Below, piece by piece: positions 25,601 to 36,526 of a stretch of 64,000 nucleotides of DNA. A program made the position numbers and the translations under genes. The DNA comes from Phanerochaete sordida. Taxonomy: Eukaryota; Basidiomycota; Agaricomycetes; Polyporales; Phanerochaetaceae. Position 1 is the first letter of the stretch; every line of letters begins with the position of its first letter. A model generated the notes under the pieces. The model did not search any database and was not told the DNA's origin. It saw nothing but the letters and a program-made list of their open reading frames with translations. Location: the NCBI GenBank assembly GCA_019973155.2, contig BPQB01000024.1, positions 248,001 to 312,000 on the forward strand, in the 5' to 3' direction.

Positions 25601-27045
25601 CCGCCGCACCAGCGCAGTATCCCCTGCCTATAAGCGTGTCAACTGGTCTGAACGCCGCTCGCATTTCTCTGCGGACTCACCCGACGCGCGAAGTCCATCC
25701 AGTACTCGCAGAAGCCCACGAAGCCGGTACCACTCAGCCACGACTTGCGGGTCTCTTCTTCCGATCGGGTGGCAAGGACGACCTCCTCAAGCGTCGCGAA
25801 CGCCGCCAGGACAGCCTGTGTGGCGTCTGCCTTTGTCTCGGCGGAGGCAGCGCTGCTGATGACATCCTTCACGTATGCGACTGCGAACTTCAGGGCTTGA
25901 TCCCAGAAGGTAGTCGGTCGCAGTACAGTAGGGGAGGTGTGGAGGAGGAGCTGGAGGGCATACACTCGGATGGTGTACAGAGCCTTCGCGCCTGACGAAG
26001 TGCTGCAGGCCGTCTGGGCGGACGACTTGGTGATTCCAGTGTACGCCCTTGTCAGTATTGAGTCCATGTGCTTGGCAGGGAGGTTCTTGAGTAGAGGCAC
26101 CCAGTGCAGCAGCGTAGAGGAAGCGGTGATTGTGTCAGCAATGGTGGTTAGCGGTGGTGGTGGCTGCGCGTTGGAGGTCCCAAATGTGGAGTACGAGAAG
26201 GCATATAGTGAGTGGAATAGATAGTTGGATATCAGAGTCAGCAGGATATCATCGTCGACAGGCGCAACCGGGAGGGGGAGCGAGAGCAGCTGTTCATTGG
26301 TCTTCTCCAAGTTTTCTTCTGAGCTGCTGTAAAGATTGAGGAGGGGCCCTCGGCCTTGTGAAAGAGCATCTAACGCAGCATCATACTGCAATATAGGCTT
26401 GAGCGAAAGGTGACAGCAAGGTCCTGGCTGATTACGCACCAGCTCTAGCGCGACAAGCTTGCCCACCAAACTCGATGCCGCGCGCTCGATGTCCATATCC
26501 CCAGGCTTGAGTTCGCGCAGCTCCAGGAGTGCAACGGTAGCGGCCGTCGCATGCTGCGCGGCAGTTGCGGCTGGGTCTTGCTGCTTGGAGGATGCTGTCC
26601 GTTGGGGAGCCTTGGGCGGCACGGCTGAGCTCTTCCAGCCCGACTCGACCAGCGCGGACAGACCGCGAGAGGCAGAATTCACCTGTTGCATAGCCTCCGT
26701 GCATCTCTCCTCCCTCGTCTTCTCTGGCTGTCGGCTACCTAGCGTCAAGCCCTTCGCAAAGTCCTTCGCTAGCCCTGCCACCTCGGCCGACCCCTCAGCA
26801 TCCTTCGCAGCCCTTGTCTTCCTGACGACTGTGCGAGTCGTCGTTGTCTTCGATGTAGTGGCTTCCGCGGCTTTCTGCTTGCCCTTCGGGTCCGATATCG
26901 TCAATTTCGTCTCAAACTTCGCAGTGAGCTCTTCGGTCTGCAGTGTAGCAGTTCTGGTCGTTCTCGTCCTTGCCGTTGGACGAGGCGCTGCTGCTGTCGT
27001 CGCGAGCGGAGCCTCTCGGGATGTTGTCGGTTTTCGCGGAGGCAT
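19665..27045 (-). CDS. ESP1: Separase (peptidase C50, Esp1/Cut1)
   Basis: Predicted separase, the clan CD cysteine protease that cleaves cohesin at anaphase. The gene spans about 7.4 kb with many short introns. Coding segments trace from MPPRKPTTSREAPLAT at 27045 through 25.6-27.0, 23.7-25.1, 23.0-23.5, 22.3-22.9 and 20.9-21.6 kb to the stop at 19665. A basic disordered N-terminus is followed by a long TPR/HEAT-like helical region, for example HLHQVEDSHASLTKAAELA. The C-terminal C50 domain has VLDKNVAGIPWESLPVLRG, then the catalytic His in YFGHGGAEQYI and Cys in TMLWGCSSG, both inside 20040-20115. PTLVANLWDVTDRDIDKFS follows. Exact exon ends in the middle are uncertain. It ends about 190 nt from convergent Rtf2. 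Confidence 0.93.
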
Positions 27046-27448
27046 GATGGTCAGGTGGGTAGCAGGCGAGCGTGCGGGATGAGGTCGAACAGGAAGAGAC
27101 GCCGGCCTCGCGGACGCGTCGCCGAAGAGCGGTCACGTGGCCGTTCGGGAAAGGCGGTCGCGGGCCCGCGGCTCGCGAGTGTGCTCGTGCATCTCCTAGA
27201 GGCGCATGTATACTGTGCTATCGTTTTACAGAGGTAGAGTTAGACGATATGTGAGGTACAAAGGGGAGAAAAGTGGTGTCAAGGCAGACGTAGGAAGTAG
27301 AACAGCAGTACTCGAATGTTTGTGATGAGCACCAAGAAAGAAAGTAGAGAGCTGCGAAAGCAGGGCATAAAGTATTGCAATAACGTACACTTAGAAGGGA
27401 GAATTTCTGCACAAAACGACTGAAGCTTACAGCCCCTCAAAAGCACGT
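27046..27448. other. Intergenic, separase promoter
   Basis: About 400 nt between the separase start and the stop of the next minus-strand gene. It should contain the separase promoter. No open frame of interest. Confidence 0.4.
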
Positions 27449-28291
27449 TCAAGGGAGGGGAATGGATGCAAGGGTATCGTCATCGAAGCCACCGTCACCG
27501 TACTCGTCTTCGCTATCCTCTCCCGTCAACTGGCTTGAACTCGGCTGCGTTTGACTCGAAGCTGGTAAGTAGGAGCTCTTCGGAGCTTGTGTCGCGTGGC
27601 TTGGTTGACTGGATCCTGGAGCGGCATACTGGCTGGGCCCGGCTGTCGCATTACTTGACGAGGCGACAGGCTGTGAGGCAGCATACTTTGCGGCCGCAGC
27701 CTCGCTTTCTTTCTTCACTCTCTCCGCAAGTTTCTACCATAGCAGCCTCGTCAGAGAGTAAACTGATAGGACCAGCGGTCACATACCTCCACGTCCTTTA
27801 CGCTGTAGAATCTCATCTCCGTTCCAGGATTATGTGGGTTTGGCTTCGTTTTAATGGGGACAAGCGTGTCCATTAGCGCGGGAGTCAGCTACAGCCAATT
27901 TCAGTACATGATGCTCAAGTCGTGAACCGCGAACACGCACGTCGTAGCGCTCTATGGCTCGTGAACGGACGATCTCCACGTCCAGATTCTTCTGGAATTT
28001 CAGCTGCGCCGACAGAAACTCCACCTGCGAGAGGTAATACTTCTTCATGGGGTTCCTTCCGCCATGGGGGTTCGCGACGACCTCAAACGGGGTAAGTGCT
28101 TCTAGGTCTGCGGGTTTCAGCTGCGTGTATCCCGGTGAACGGCTCAGGAGAAGCGCGCAAGACACAGAATGAGCACGTACGCCGAACTGTTGGCAAGCCT
28201 GGGTCTGGGTGATCCAGTTGGCCTGACGTCGGTACGGGTTGGCTCTGTATCCGCTCGAGTACGCGCTCCGTCGCCTCCAGGGTCCCGGCAT
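27449..28291 (-). CDS. Conserved hypothetical protein with two XPA-C-like motifs
   Basis: Four exons (28291-28181, 28120-27941, 27888-27787, 27733-27449) with introns of 60, 52 and 54 nt encode 225 residues. A basic N-terminus (MPGPWRRRSAYSSGYRANPY) leads to ITQTQACQQFGLKPADLEAL. Two similar units follow, each with a small helix, an NPH(G/N) turn and M(K/R).(Y/F)Y..(D/Q)VE. The first has FEVVANPHGGRNPMKKYYLS, the second has KPNPHNPGTEMRFYSVKDVE. The pattern resembles the C-terminal part of XPA/Rad14 DNA-repair proteins, but no zinc finger is present and homology is not established. The tail is low-complexity (Ser/Gln/Ala) and acidic (EDSEDEYGDGGFDDD). I believe homologues occur in other agaricomycetes. 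Function unknown. Confidence 0.72.
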
Positions 28292-29610
28292 CTTGCAAAG
28301 CGTACAGGGGGCGTAGCAGGGCCGCTATGTCTTATACCCGAGTGGTACACTTGAGCTGCGTAGTGGTGTGTGCAAGCTGGACTTTGGTGGGATAGAGCAG
28401 GTGAGATCTAAAGGGATGCGTCGGAGGACGGAGGGTCGGCGTCAGTGCAAGAATCCGCGAGGCGTGGGAGGATGATGCCATTTTTAGCTTATAAGCATCC
28501 TCTCACGCCGCCTGTGACTTCAACGTTTCAACGCTCCAACTTGCCTCGACCGCGGCCACGATGACGGCGGCGGCACGCGCGTCGAGGGAGTATGCGACTC
28601 TTCGTCCTTCGATGACGATAGAATCAAGGTACCCGGCATCTGAGATGTAAGCGCGAGTCGCTTCTTCGACGCAGCGGCTGTCGTTCTGATGCTTTACAAA
28701 GGTCGGCGAGTCGTTGGCGAGAGTTTAAGCACCTTTACACGACAGCGTGTTGTGCAGCTCTCGAGCGAGAGCTTGGTGTTGCAGCACTTATGCTAGACAT
28801 CCCGAATTAAAGGTGGCTGTCACGGCTGCCAGCTCGATATGGTGAGCGACAGTGGTCAATGCAATGTGACAACAAGCACTACATGTATACAGCTATCACC
28901 GACCCATGACCTCGAAGAGTTCCCAGCACACTATCTGCAGCAGCTTCCAAGCAGGGCCAGGGATGGAAACCTCTCCGCTTTCTATGGCACTCTCTGTACT
29001 TTCGATAGGCCGGACCGATGCACGGTTCGCAGCGGCTGGTACCCGGTGCGTACAATCCGACCTTGACAGCGGACCCAGGAAGCTTACCTTGGCCCAGACT
29101 CTTACGCCTCGCGGAACGATATAAAGGTCATGCGCATGGACCCGAACGTGTCAGAAGTACCGCGAAGTATCTACAATGAACACGCTTCTACGCCAACGCC
29201 AAACTATAAAATCGTGGGCCAAACCTTACTACTGGAGCCGTCCACTGCGTCCCGAAATTTGTAAAGTCATGCGTACTGAAGATCTCGCATATTTTTTTTG
29301 AGCCAGAGGTTCAGAAGCAGTTTCAACGTCCACTAAACATATCCCTCTCATGCCGACCTTGGATTTTGGCTAGGTTGGCGAGCACAAGGTCCGCATCGAA
29401 CGTGCTAATCTTCCCTGTTGCACGAGGCGAACCTTCAGTACATCGCGCCGAAAAGAATCCGTCTCTATCAGAGTTTATGACGGTCATCGATGCCTTGCAA
29501 TGGCGCATCGTTGCGGAGTCTCAGTAATTATATATTCGCGTATCGACGTCTCGAGGCTTACTGGCTTTCTTCAGTTGTTATCCCCCTCCTCTCCAAGACA
29601 CCTCCCTTTG
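28292..29610. promoter_or_regulatory. Divergent intergenic region upstream of gasdermin-like candidate
   Basis: About 1.3 kb between the starts of a minus-strand hypothetical gene and the plus-strand gasdermin-like candidate. A TATAAAAT word sits at about 29205-29212 and another TATAAAG word near 29120. Either might serve the plus-strand gene. No coding signal recognised. Confidence 0.4.
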
Positions 29611-30700
29611 ATGGATCTAGTCATGAACTGGTTCACGAAGAAAGAGGCCTCCCGCAAGTACATCGACTTGATCAGAGACGCTTCGTCCAAGTGGGCCAAT
29701 TGGGATCCGCCAAAGACTATACGGGCAAGCATAGACGTGTACGTTAACTACGCTATGATTCTGAGGGCGTATACAGGCCGGGGACATTGGCTTCGTCAAT
29801 CGCGACTCTGGCGAGTTCGAGCGGCTAGGGAACATTTACCGCAGTCAGGATATGGCCCAGCTAGGCTGTGATGCAGAGCTATTTGAGCTCGTGCAATCAC
29901 ACCCGGCGACGGTCACGCCTGCAGATGAGGTGTACACGATCAAGTCGTATAATGCGACCCAAGTTGGTATGAACGCAGGTGCAAATGCGTGAGTGGCTCG
30001 ATCGTCATCCGCTGCAGCCTGGCTCCGAGCGTCGGGAAAGTTGGATTCTCCACAGCCATCAATTTCGACAGACACCGAGGCGCGTTTTTGGTCATGCACA
30101 ACCCGAATATGACAGTGGTACCAGACGAACTCTACCGCAACGAAACATTCGCCGAGAAGCTTTTCGGGAAGGACAAGCAGCTGAGGATCGTGACCGAGGT
30201 CTTCACCTGCGACGGATACGTGCTGTACCTCTCGAACAAGAGTAAGCTGTTTAGCTGGTTTGTTGCACGGACTATGTCATGCTTCACGGCATTTATAGAG
30301 GCCGAGTCTGTCGAAATCACGCTCGATATCGGAACTTCAAGCACAGCGGCTGCCTCTGTGGATGCAGACCTGGGTGCAACCTGGAATACAAAGGGAGGCT
30401 CAGGGAATTTCCGCAAGGGGTACAAGAAAGGCGCATTCACACCGCTGTACCACCTCAAGGGCCTTTTGCCTCCGCGCAAGAGGCGCCGTGGAGATGGCGG
30501 CGAAGGCGATGACGGTGATAGGTTCGTGCCTTGTCCCACATACCATATAGATGCTGATGGAAGCCGGCATTGCTCGATGTAGCTTGGACGATGTTGAGGT
30601 ACCATGGAATACTCTCGATTCTGATGGCGAGCAGGATTCGGACGAGGAAGAGGGTGGTGAGGACGACGACGAGGAAGATCCCGAGGATGAGGACAACTAG
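29611..30700 (+). CDS. Candidate gasdermin-like pore-forming protein
   Basis: Five-exon model: 29611 to about 29724, 29777 to about 29988, 30018-30241, 30299-30521 and 30583-30700, 296 residues, close to fungal gasdermin-like proteins (about 250-280). The pattern fits a basidiomycete family that I associate with HET-Q1/RCD-1-type gasdermins: short N-terminal helix, GDIGFVNRDSGEFERLGNIY, then alternating strand segments including RGAFLVMHNP and IVTEVFTCDGYVLYLSNK. A basic patch (PPRKRRR) follows, then an acidic tail of Asp/Glu runs. Fungal gasdermins are freed by proteolysis of a C-terminal region and then perforate membranes. Here a CHAT protease gene lies 250 nt away, convergent. Intron 1 needs a GC donor or a 40 nt intron, and intron 2 is only 29 nt, so the model may be imperfect. 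The family call is from memory and unverified. Confidence 0.5.
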
Positions 30701-30953
30701 GAGTAGAACGCAAGTCCGCTCACGTCCTGCTACTTTCAACCTGTATTATCGTCCATAATTCTGCCTCGATGGGACACACAGAGTGCCCCGCATTCAATGG
30801 CGCGAAGAAATCCTACAATAATGTACATGGTGCGGTATCAGTTTATAATACCAGATACTCAAAGCTTGGAAAATCGAGCATGAAGAGTCCGTATACTACG
30901 CGACGTGGGCTAGCATATATCATATCCGGAGACGACACTAGAGTTCCAGACGC
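30701..30953. terminator. Convergent 3' spacer, gasdermin-like / CHAT
   Basis: Only 253 nt separate the stop of the plus-strand candidate from the stop of the minus-strand CHAT gene. Both 3' ends must lie here, possibly overlapping. Confidence 0.4.
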
Positions 30954-33900
30954 TCAAGCTCCAATGTGAACAAAATTCACCCATCTTTCCACCTTCATCT
31001 TCGGCCCGTTGCGCAGCCGTAGCTCTCTCGTAGCAGCTTGCACCGCTTGCGCCGCCATCTTGAAACGAATCTTTTGTGGCGGGTGTGACAAGTCCTGCTC
31101 CAATCCCGCTGCGGATAATTTGCCGTAGAATACGTCGGCAAACGTCGACCCATCGGCGTCGAGCATCTCCCACATCGTCCCCACAACCCCTCGAAATCCG
31201 CAGAATTGCATCGCCGCGGCAAGGTGCAGCACTTCCTCCGTTGCGCTGCCATGAGCCTGCTCTGCGGTATGGCAAGCGGAAAGGACGGCGAGCTCTGCTT
31301 GATGAAGCCCCGCTTCGATGAGGTCTTGCAGGGTAAGCCGCTCGTTTCCACCGAGCTTGAATGCCGAGTCCAGAGGTTTTTGTGTCTCCAGAGTTCCATG
31401 ACAAGCAAAGTGGACCCATCGGTGTTGCTTGACTCCAGCCAGAACTGTTTCTCGATTGCACGCCAATCCTCCTTCGCTTCCGTCTGCGAGAACCAGCTTC
31501 TCACCCTCGAAGTACTTGCGAAGAGCTTTGATCTCTTTCTTGACCGTCTTCAGCAACTTGTCACCAAGCAGTGCGGCGCAAAACAGAACCTCGCTTCCGC
31601 TTGGCTCAATGTGCAGATTCCTTCGCGCGTCGAGAAGCGCAGTAAGCGTAGGAGTGTAGGACGATATGTATAGGTCTGAAAGGTATATCTTGCCGTCTGG
31701 GGACTCAACTTGGACGGAAACGTCCTCCAGTGGGCCAGCTGCATGTAGCGGTAGGACAGAGATCACAGAAGTTGGACACCACCATATTCTCGATCCTGGG
31801 CTTACTCCGAGCTCCTTCAGCCGCTTCATCACCGGATCAGCCACGTATTCTGCTAGGAATTGAAGTGTGATTTTGAGCGCTTTGTCATAATCCTTGGGTG
31901 CTCGGCTCAATGCTCTGCGTCGAAGCAGCAGCGTGCTGGAGATCTCGGTTGCTTTCGCGTAGAATGCATCGGAGAGCTTGATACAGCTGATTTGATCTCC
32001 ATCGTCTCCTTGGCTAATGATGAGAGCATCTGAGCGATGGACGCTATGGTTGATGATTATGACTGGGCCTTCCGCAGAAATAGCTTCCAGGCTGGAGCGA
32101 TCGCAGTACGTAGCGGGCATCAAGAAATTTGGAAGTTCCTGGCGGATTTCCGAGATAACCTCGTCCAGCTCTACTGTGAGACGGCGCTTTGTCTCTAGCA
32201 TTGACCCATATTCATCTCGAATACCTCCAGGTTGAGCAGCCGAATGGCTTAGGAATGGGCTAGAAGATGTTCCAAGTGCATCGAGTTCCTTGTTAAGCCG
32301 AATAAATCTGTCACGAAGGTGCTCCTTGCTGGCGGAGAGCTTATCTAGTGGCGTGCGGAGACGGCGGATCTGAGACCAGATCAGGGCTCTCCCTTGTTCC
32401 AGGTAGTCGACTGCAGATCGAAGCTTGTCTTGCGAGATGGCATAAGCTGCAGCGTTTGCAGCTAAGGCTGCTAGATCTATTGGTCCCGCCTCGCGTTGCA
32501 TCTCTAGGACTAGCTGGTGCTGCATTTCCAGGGTAGGTCTTGCCATGAAGTTCCGTTGTAAGAGCTGGAGACACATGGAATATGCATCTCCGGTAGAGTA
32601 GTGGTGGACGGAATGTGCAAGCCGTGCCCAGAGCATCGCACATCGAAGTTGATACAGCTGGCTTATTACTGGTCGACCAGGCTTAGGGAGACATCTAGTA
32701 GCAAGAAATGTAAGCAAATCGTGAAGTTATTATGGAGAGGAAGAACATACCCATTCTGACAGTAGCCAATAGCGTAATCAATATCCAGGGTATCGCTTGG
32801 CACTCCGCTTGCGCAATATCGGTGGTATAAGGAAGTCGCAAAATTGATCATGAGACCTTGGTATGCTAAGGGGTGTTGATCTGGCAATATAATTGGCAGC
32901 AGCTCCTGGCACCTCGCAATGGACTCTTTCAAGTCATCTGCGATCTTCAGCGCGTTGTAACGCTTGAGTAGCGCGTGGTTCAAGGTAACAGATAGAATGA
33001 ACTGATATGGAGATTTTGCTGTGGACTCTGCGGTGGATATCGCTACAAACTTTGCTGGAGATTCTGCTTCAGACTCGGGGATGCTCTCCTCTGTGGGCTC
33101 AGCAGGAAGATCTGCTGTGGACGTTGTCGTTGACTTCCTTGAAGAAACATGGAGGGCTTCTCGAAAGTTCAGAATCGCCTGATCTAGATCTTCAGACCTT
33201 CCACCAACATCAAACCGATTCTGATAGCACCACGCCAAGTTGGCAAGTACGCGTGCACGAAGGAAATGTGCTGGTTGTGAAGACTTGGATGCTTCCAGTC
33301 CATTTGAAATGCCTTCATCGAGCTCGGCAGGGTTTCGTGTCTTCCTCCAGCGACCGTGAAGTGCCAACATAAGGTTGTTGAGTAGAATGACTTGATCAAC
33401 ACCCCAGAGCTCCCCTGTTATAGCTGCTGCTTGACGTAGTAGCTCAAGGGATTTGTCAGAGTCTTGAAGCTGTTCATACACAGCAAATCGCTTATCCATG
33501 GAGGTGGCTAAAATGCAGAGGGCAACTGAGTGGTTGGGATGGCCTTGTGGGCACAATGATAGTGCTTCATTCCCATATTTGATACTGTCTTCGAGGTCTT
33601 CGGGCTGGCGCATATATGTAAAGCGCGTAGTCAGAGCTTCTGCCAGGGTTAACAGTGCAAATCGACGATCGGAGTGGGTAGTGGTTGCCACGATGTTTTG
33701 TGCCTGTCGGATCCCATCCTCCAAATCCTGCAAGTGCCCTGTGACGGTATATCGAATATGGAGGCCTTCCGCCTGCATGACTTTGGCCAAAATAGTCAAG
33801 GTAGGACCCATGGAAACATTCTGAGTAGAGGTGGCTAGTTGAGCACTCATGCATATGGAGCGGTTCAGACTGTGAAGGTCGCTGGTCAGCAAATATTGGC

Positions 33901-36526
33901 GGGCCAGAGTTATCATCAAGGCAGTCTCAAAGAGGAGAGATATTTCCAGAGAATGTGGATTTGCAGCTGCTCTTCGAGACTCAGCAAGGGCATCATCGAA
34001 GAAGGTAATGTATGCTTTGAGATGCTCAGGGTTATTGAAGAGCCATCGTGAATGAAGCATAGTATATGCCAGTGAAGCGAGTGCGACCATGCGCTGTGGA
34101 TGATCTGGAGGACAGAGAGAAAGGTATAGTGTGTCGTATTTGATGGCGCCCTCGATATCGTGCACCGCATTCGACATTTGAAACCGAAAACGAAGAGCGC
34201 GAGCAAGATGACTCGCAACATGAATTTGAAGCTGCGATTCCAGTGCAGGAAGGTCCAGAATGCTCGTGTAGAACATTATCGAGTTGCTGAGATCCTCGAT
34301 CACTCGAGTCACCTCGAAGCGTCGACCCCAGGACGTCGCCAGACCGCATAGGATTTGGGAGTGCATGGGATGGGGCGTTGGATAGTCTAGCAGTGCTTGT
34401 TGGTAGAAGGAAAGAGCTGCCTCAAGGTCAGCTGTGCGTTTGGCGACGGTAAAGCGATCATTGAGCAACGACGCAAGACTATCGATGAGAGAGGGGCGTA
34501 TAGATGCTTTGACAGGACAGAGCACAAGAGCATCCTTGTAGTATTCGATTGATCTCGTTAAATCGCTGAGCTGTTTTGATGTCTGAAAGCGGTATTGGAA
34601 CATTCCTCCGAGAATGATCAATATCTTGTAGCGACGGAGATGTCGAGGGGAGTATGATGCCAGTGCAATCTGGGCGAGCTCAATACTGTTCTCCAAGTCA
34701 CTGAAGCTGTTGCTTTTCCCATACCGGGTGTACGTGATGAACGCTGCGAGATGCAGCAAAGAGAGACGGGATGTAGTGCCCTCGGGGTATAGCTGAAGTG
34801 CATCTTGGACGAGGTTGGAAGCTTTATCGAGCTCGTCAAGAAGGCCACTTTGACCAAATTGCACCACAAGAGAATATGCCGAGAGAGATATCAATGTTGC
34901 GCGCTGTAGATTGCTCAGAGGGCATGCGTTTAGGGCTGTACACCCTAAGGTATTGCTGCGGCTCATCCAGTCCCATCTAACGCCCGATTGTACAGCATCC
35001 TGCGAGGCAGTCCAGTATCCGGCCACCAGCTCCAGGTATAGCGGCGATGTTCCCAGACAGCAGGCTAGCCCTTGCTCGTAGAGCTCCATCGCTGAATCGA
35101 GGTCTTGTCCATTCATCGTATGCTCGAAGCGTTGAGCAAAAGCACGAGCTACAGCGCACAGCGCACGCGCCTTCCCTGGTGCACCGTCATTGCAGCGTCG
35201 CAACGCTTCTTGTCCGTGCTTGATGCTCTCCTCTATATCCTCGCGAGTGCCGTTAAAAATGAAGCGGTGGCATAAGACATCTGACAGTCCACAGAATGCA
35301 TCCATGCGATCGGCAGATTCTGGTGGTAGGAGAGCGATCGCTTCGTGTAGACGATTGGCGCTGTCATCCAGATTCTTCACATTACACGTAACTGTAAAGC
35401 GAGTGTAGAGCACAAGAGCAAGGTTTATGAGGGACCGCGGCCGGTGGACATGATTAAGCGGGCGCAGCGTGAGCGAATCGATTCCGTGGTGAAATGCCGC
35501 GTCCAAGTCTGCTTGGAGCCCTTCGCCAACAAAGCGAGCAATGAGTGCTGGGATGAGGGAATCGAGGATCATAGCATGAATAGGCATAGTAGGGGAGCTC
35601 CGCTCAATAGCTCTGTTGCAGAGCAAGATGATATTCTTCAGATCATCTACCTGCCCTGTACGTTGGAATTGAACCAAGAGTGCGGCTGCCAGGGTGGTCA
35701 AAGCGCGAACATGACCAGGCGCTCCTGAAGGGCAGAGCAGTATCTCCGCTCGTCCATACGCTATCGCGGCTTCCGCGTCTCTTATGTTCCCGTCCCTTCG
35801 GTAGCCATAGAGAAGCGCTTGAGCCGATACATCCAGTGACACAGGCCGAGTCCAGGACCCGATCTGGCTGGAAGATATTGCTTCTCGAGCATACTCCAGG
35901 CATTGATCAAGCTCGAAAGAAATATTGCTGAGCCTGTAGCTCATGAGCAGTGATGCGGAGAGCGTAGCACATATGGCGGCACGTTCAGGTTGCGTGGGAT
36001 CAATAAATGAGAGGGCGTTGCGCCCGACGTTGATGGACTCCACAAGATGCGTTGACCGGCTAGCAAGAAGAAATTGCAGATGGAGAACCTTGGCGAGTGA
36101 CATGGAGAGCGCGCAGCAATCGGCACTGGCAGCAGGGAGGAGACGCAGCCCATTACGAAGGTGTGATACCGCTTCGACAAGATCTGTAGGCCATCCGAGC
36201 AGCTCGAATCGACACATGAGGAGCTCCGCGAGAGCGTATAGCAAAGCAGCCCTGCGTGCGTCGACTGGCGATGAGACATGTACAGCCCCTCGTGCCGCAA
36301 CAATGGCGTCCTGGACGCTCTGCACGGTGTATGTGCCGACGAAGCGTGAGAATAGGGCCGATGATAGCGCGATCCAAGAATGAGCTTCGATGGTATACGG
36401 ACGGGGGCTGTCGATATGGGGCTGAGTGGTGACATTGCGCAAAGCACGACTGAGGTGCAAATGGAGCAGTAGGCGGTATACTGCCAGAGCCTCCAGCCAC
36501 GTTCTCATCGTGTGCAGGAGGGGCAT
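30954..36526 (-). CDS. TPR-CHAT caspase-like protease, copy 2
   Basis: Second CHAT peptidase. Exons 36526-32751 and 32694-30954 join over a 56 nt intron at the same protein position as in copy 1, giving 1838 residues. The architecture matches copy 1: about 1,300 residues of degenerate TPR-like repeats, then the CHAT domain. The catalytic residues are present: His1691 in HFACHGTLE (codon 31400-31398) and Cys1733 in LSACHTAEQ (codon 31274-31272). FCGFRGVVGTMWEM follows. A Ser/Thr/Glu/Pro-rich insertion near 33000-33150 (SIPESEAESPAKF...STAESTAKS) interrupts the last repeats and is absent from copy 1. The gene is convergent with the gasdermin-like candidate and downstream of the pseudo-helicase AAA gene. 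Codon use is less GC-rich than in copy 1. Confidence 0.9.
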
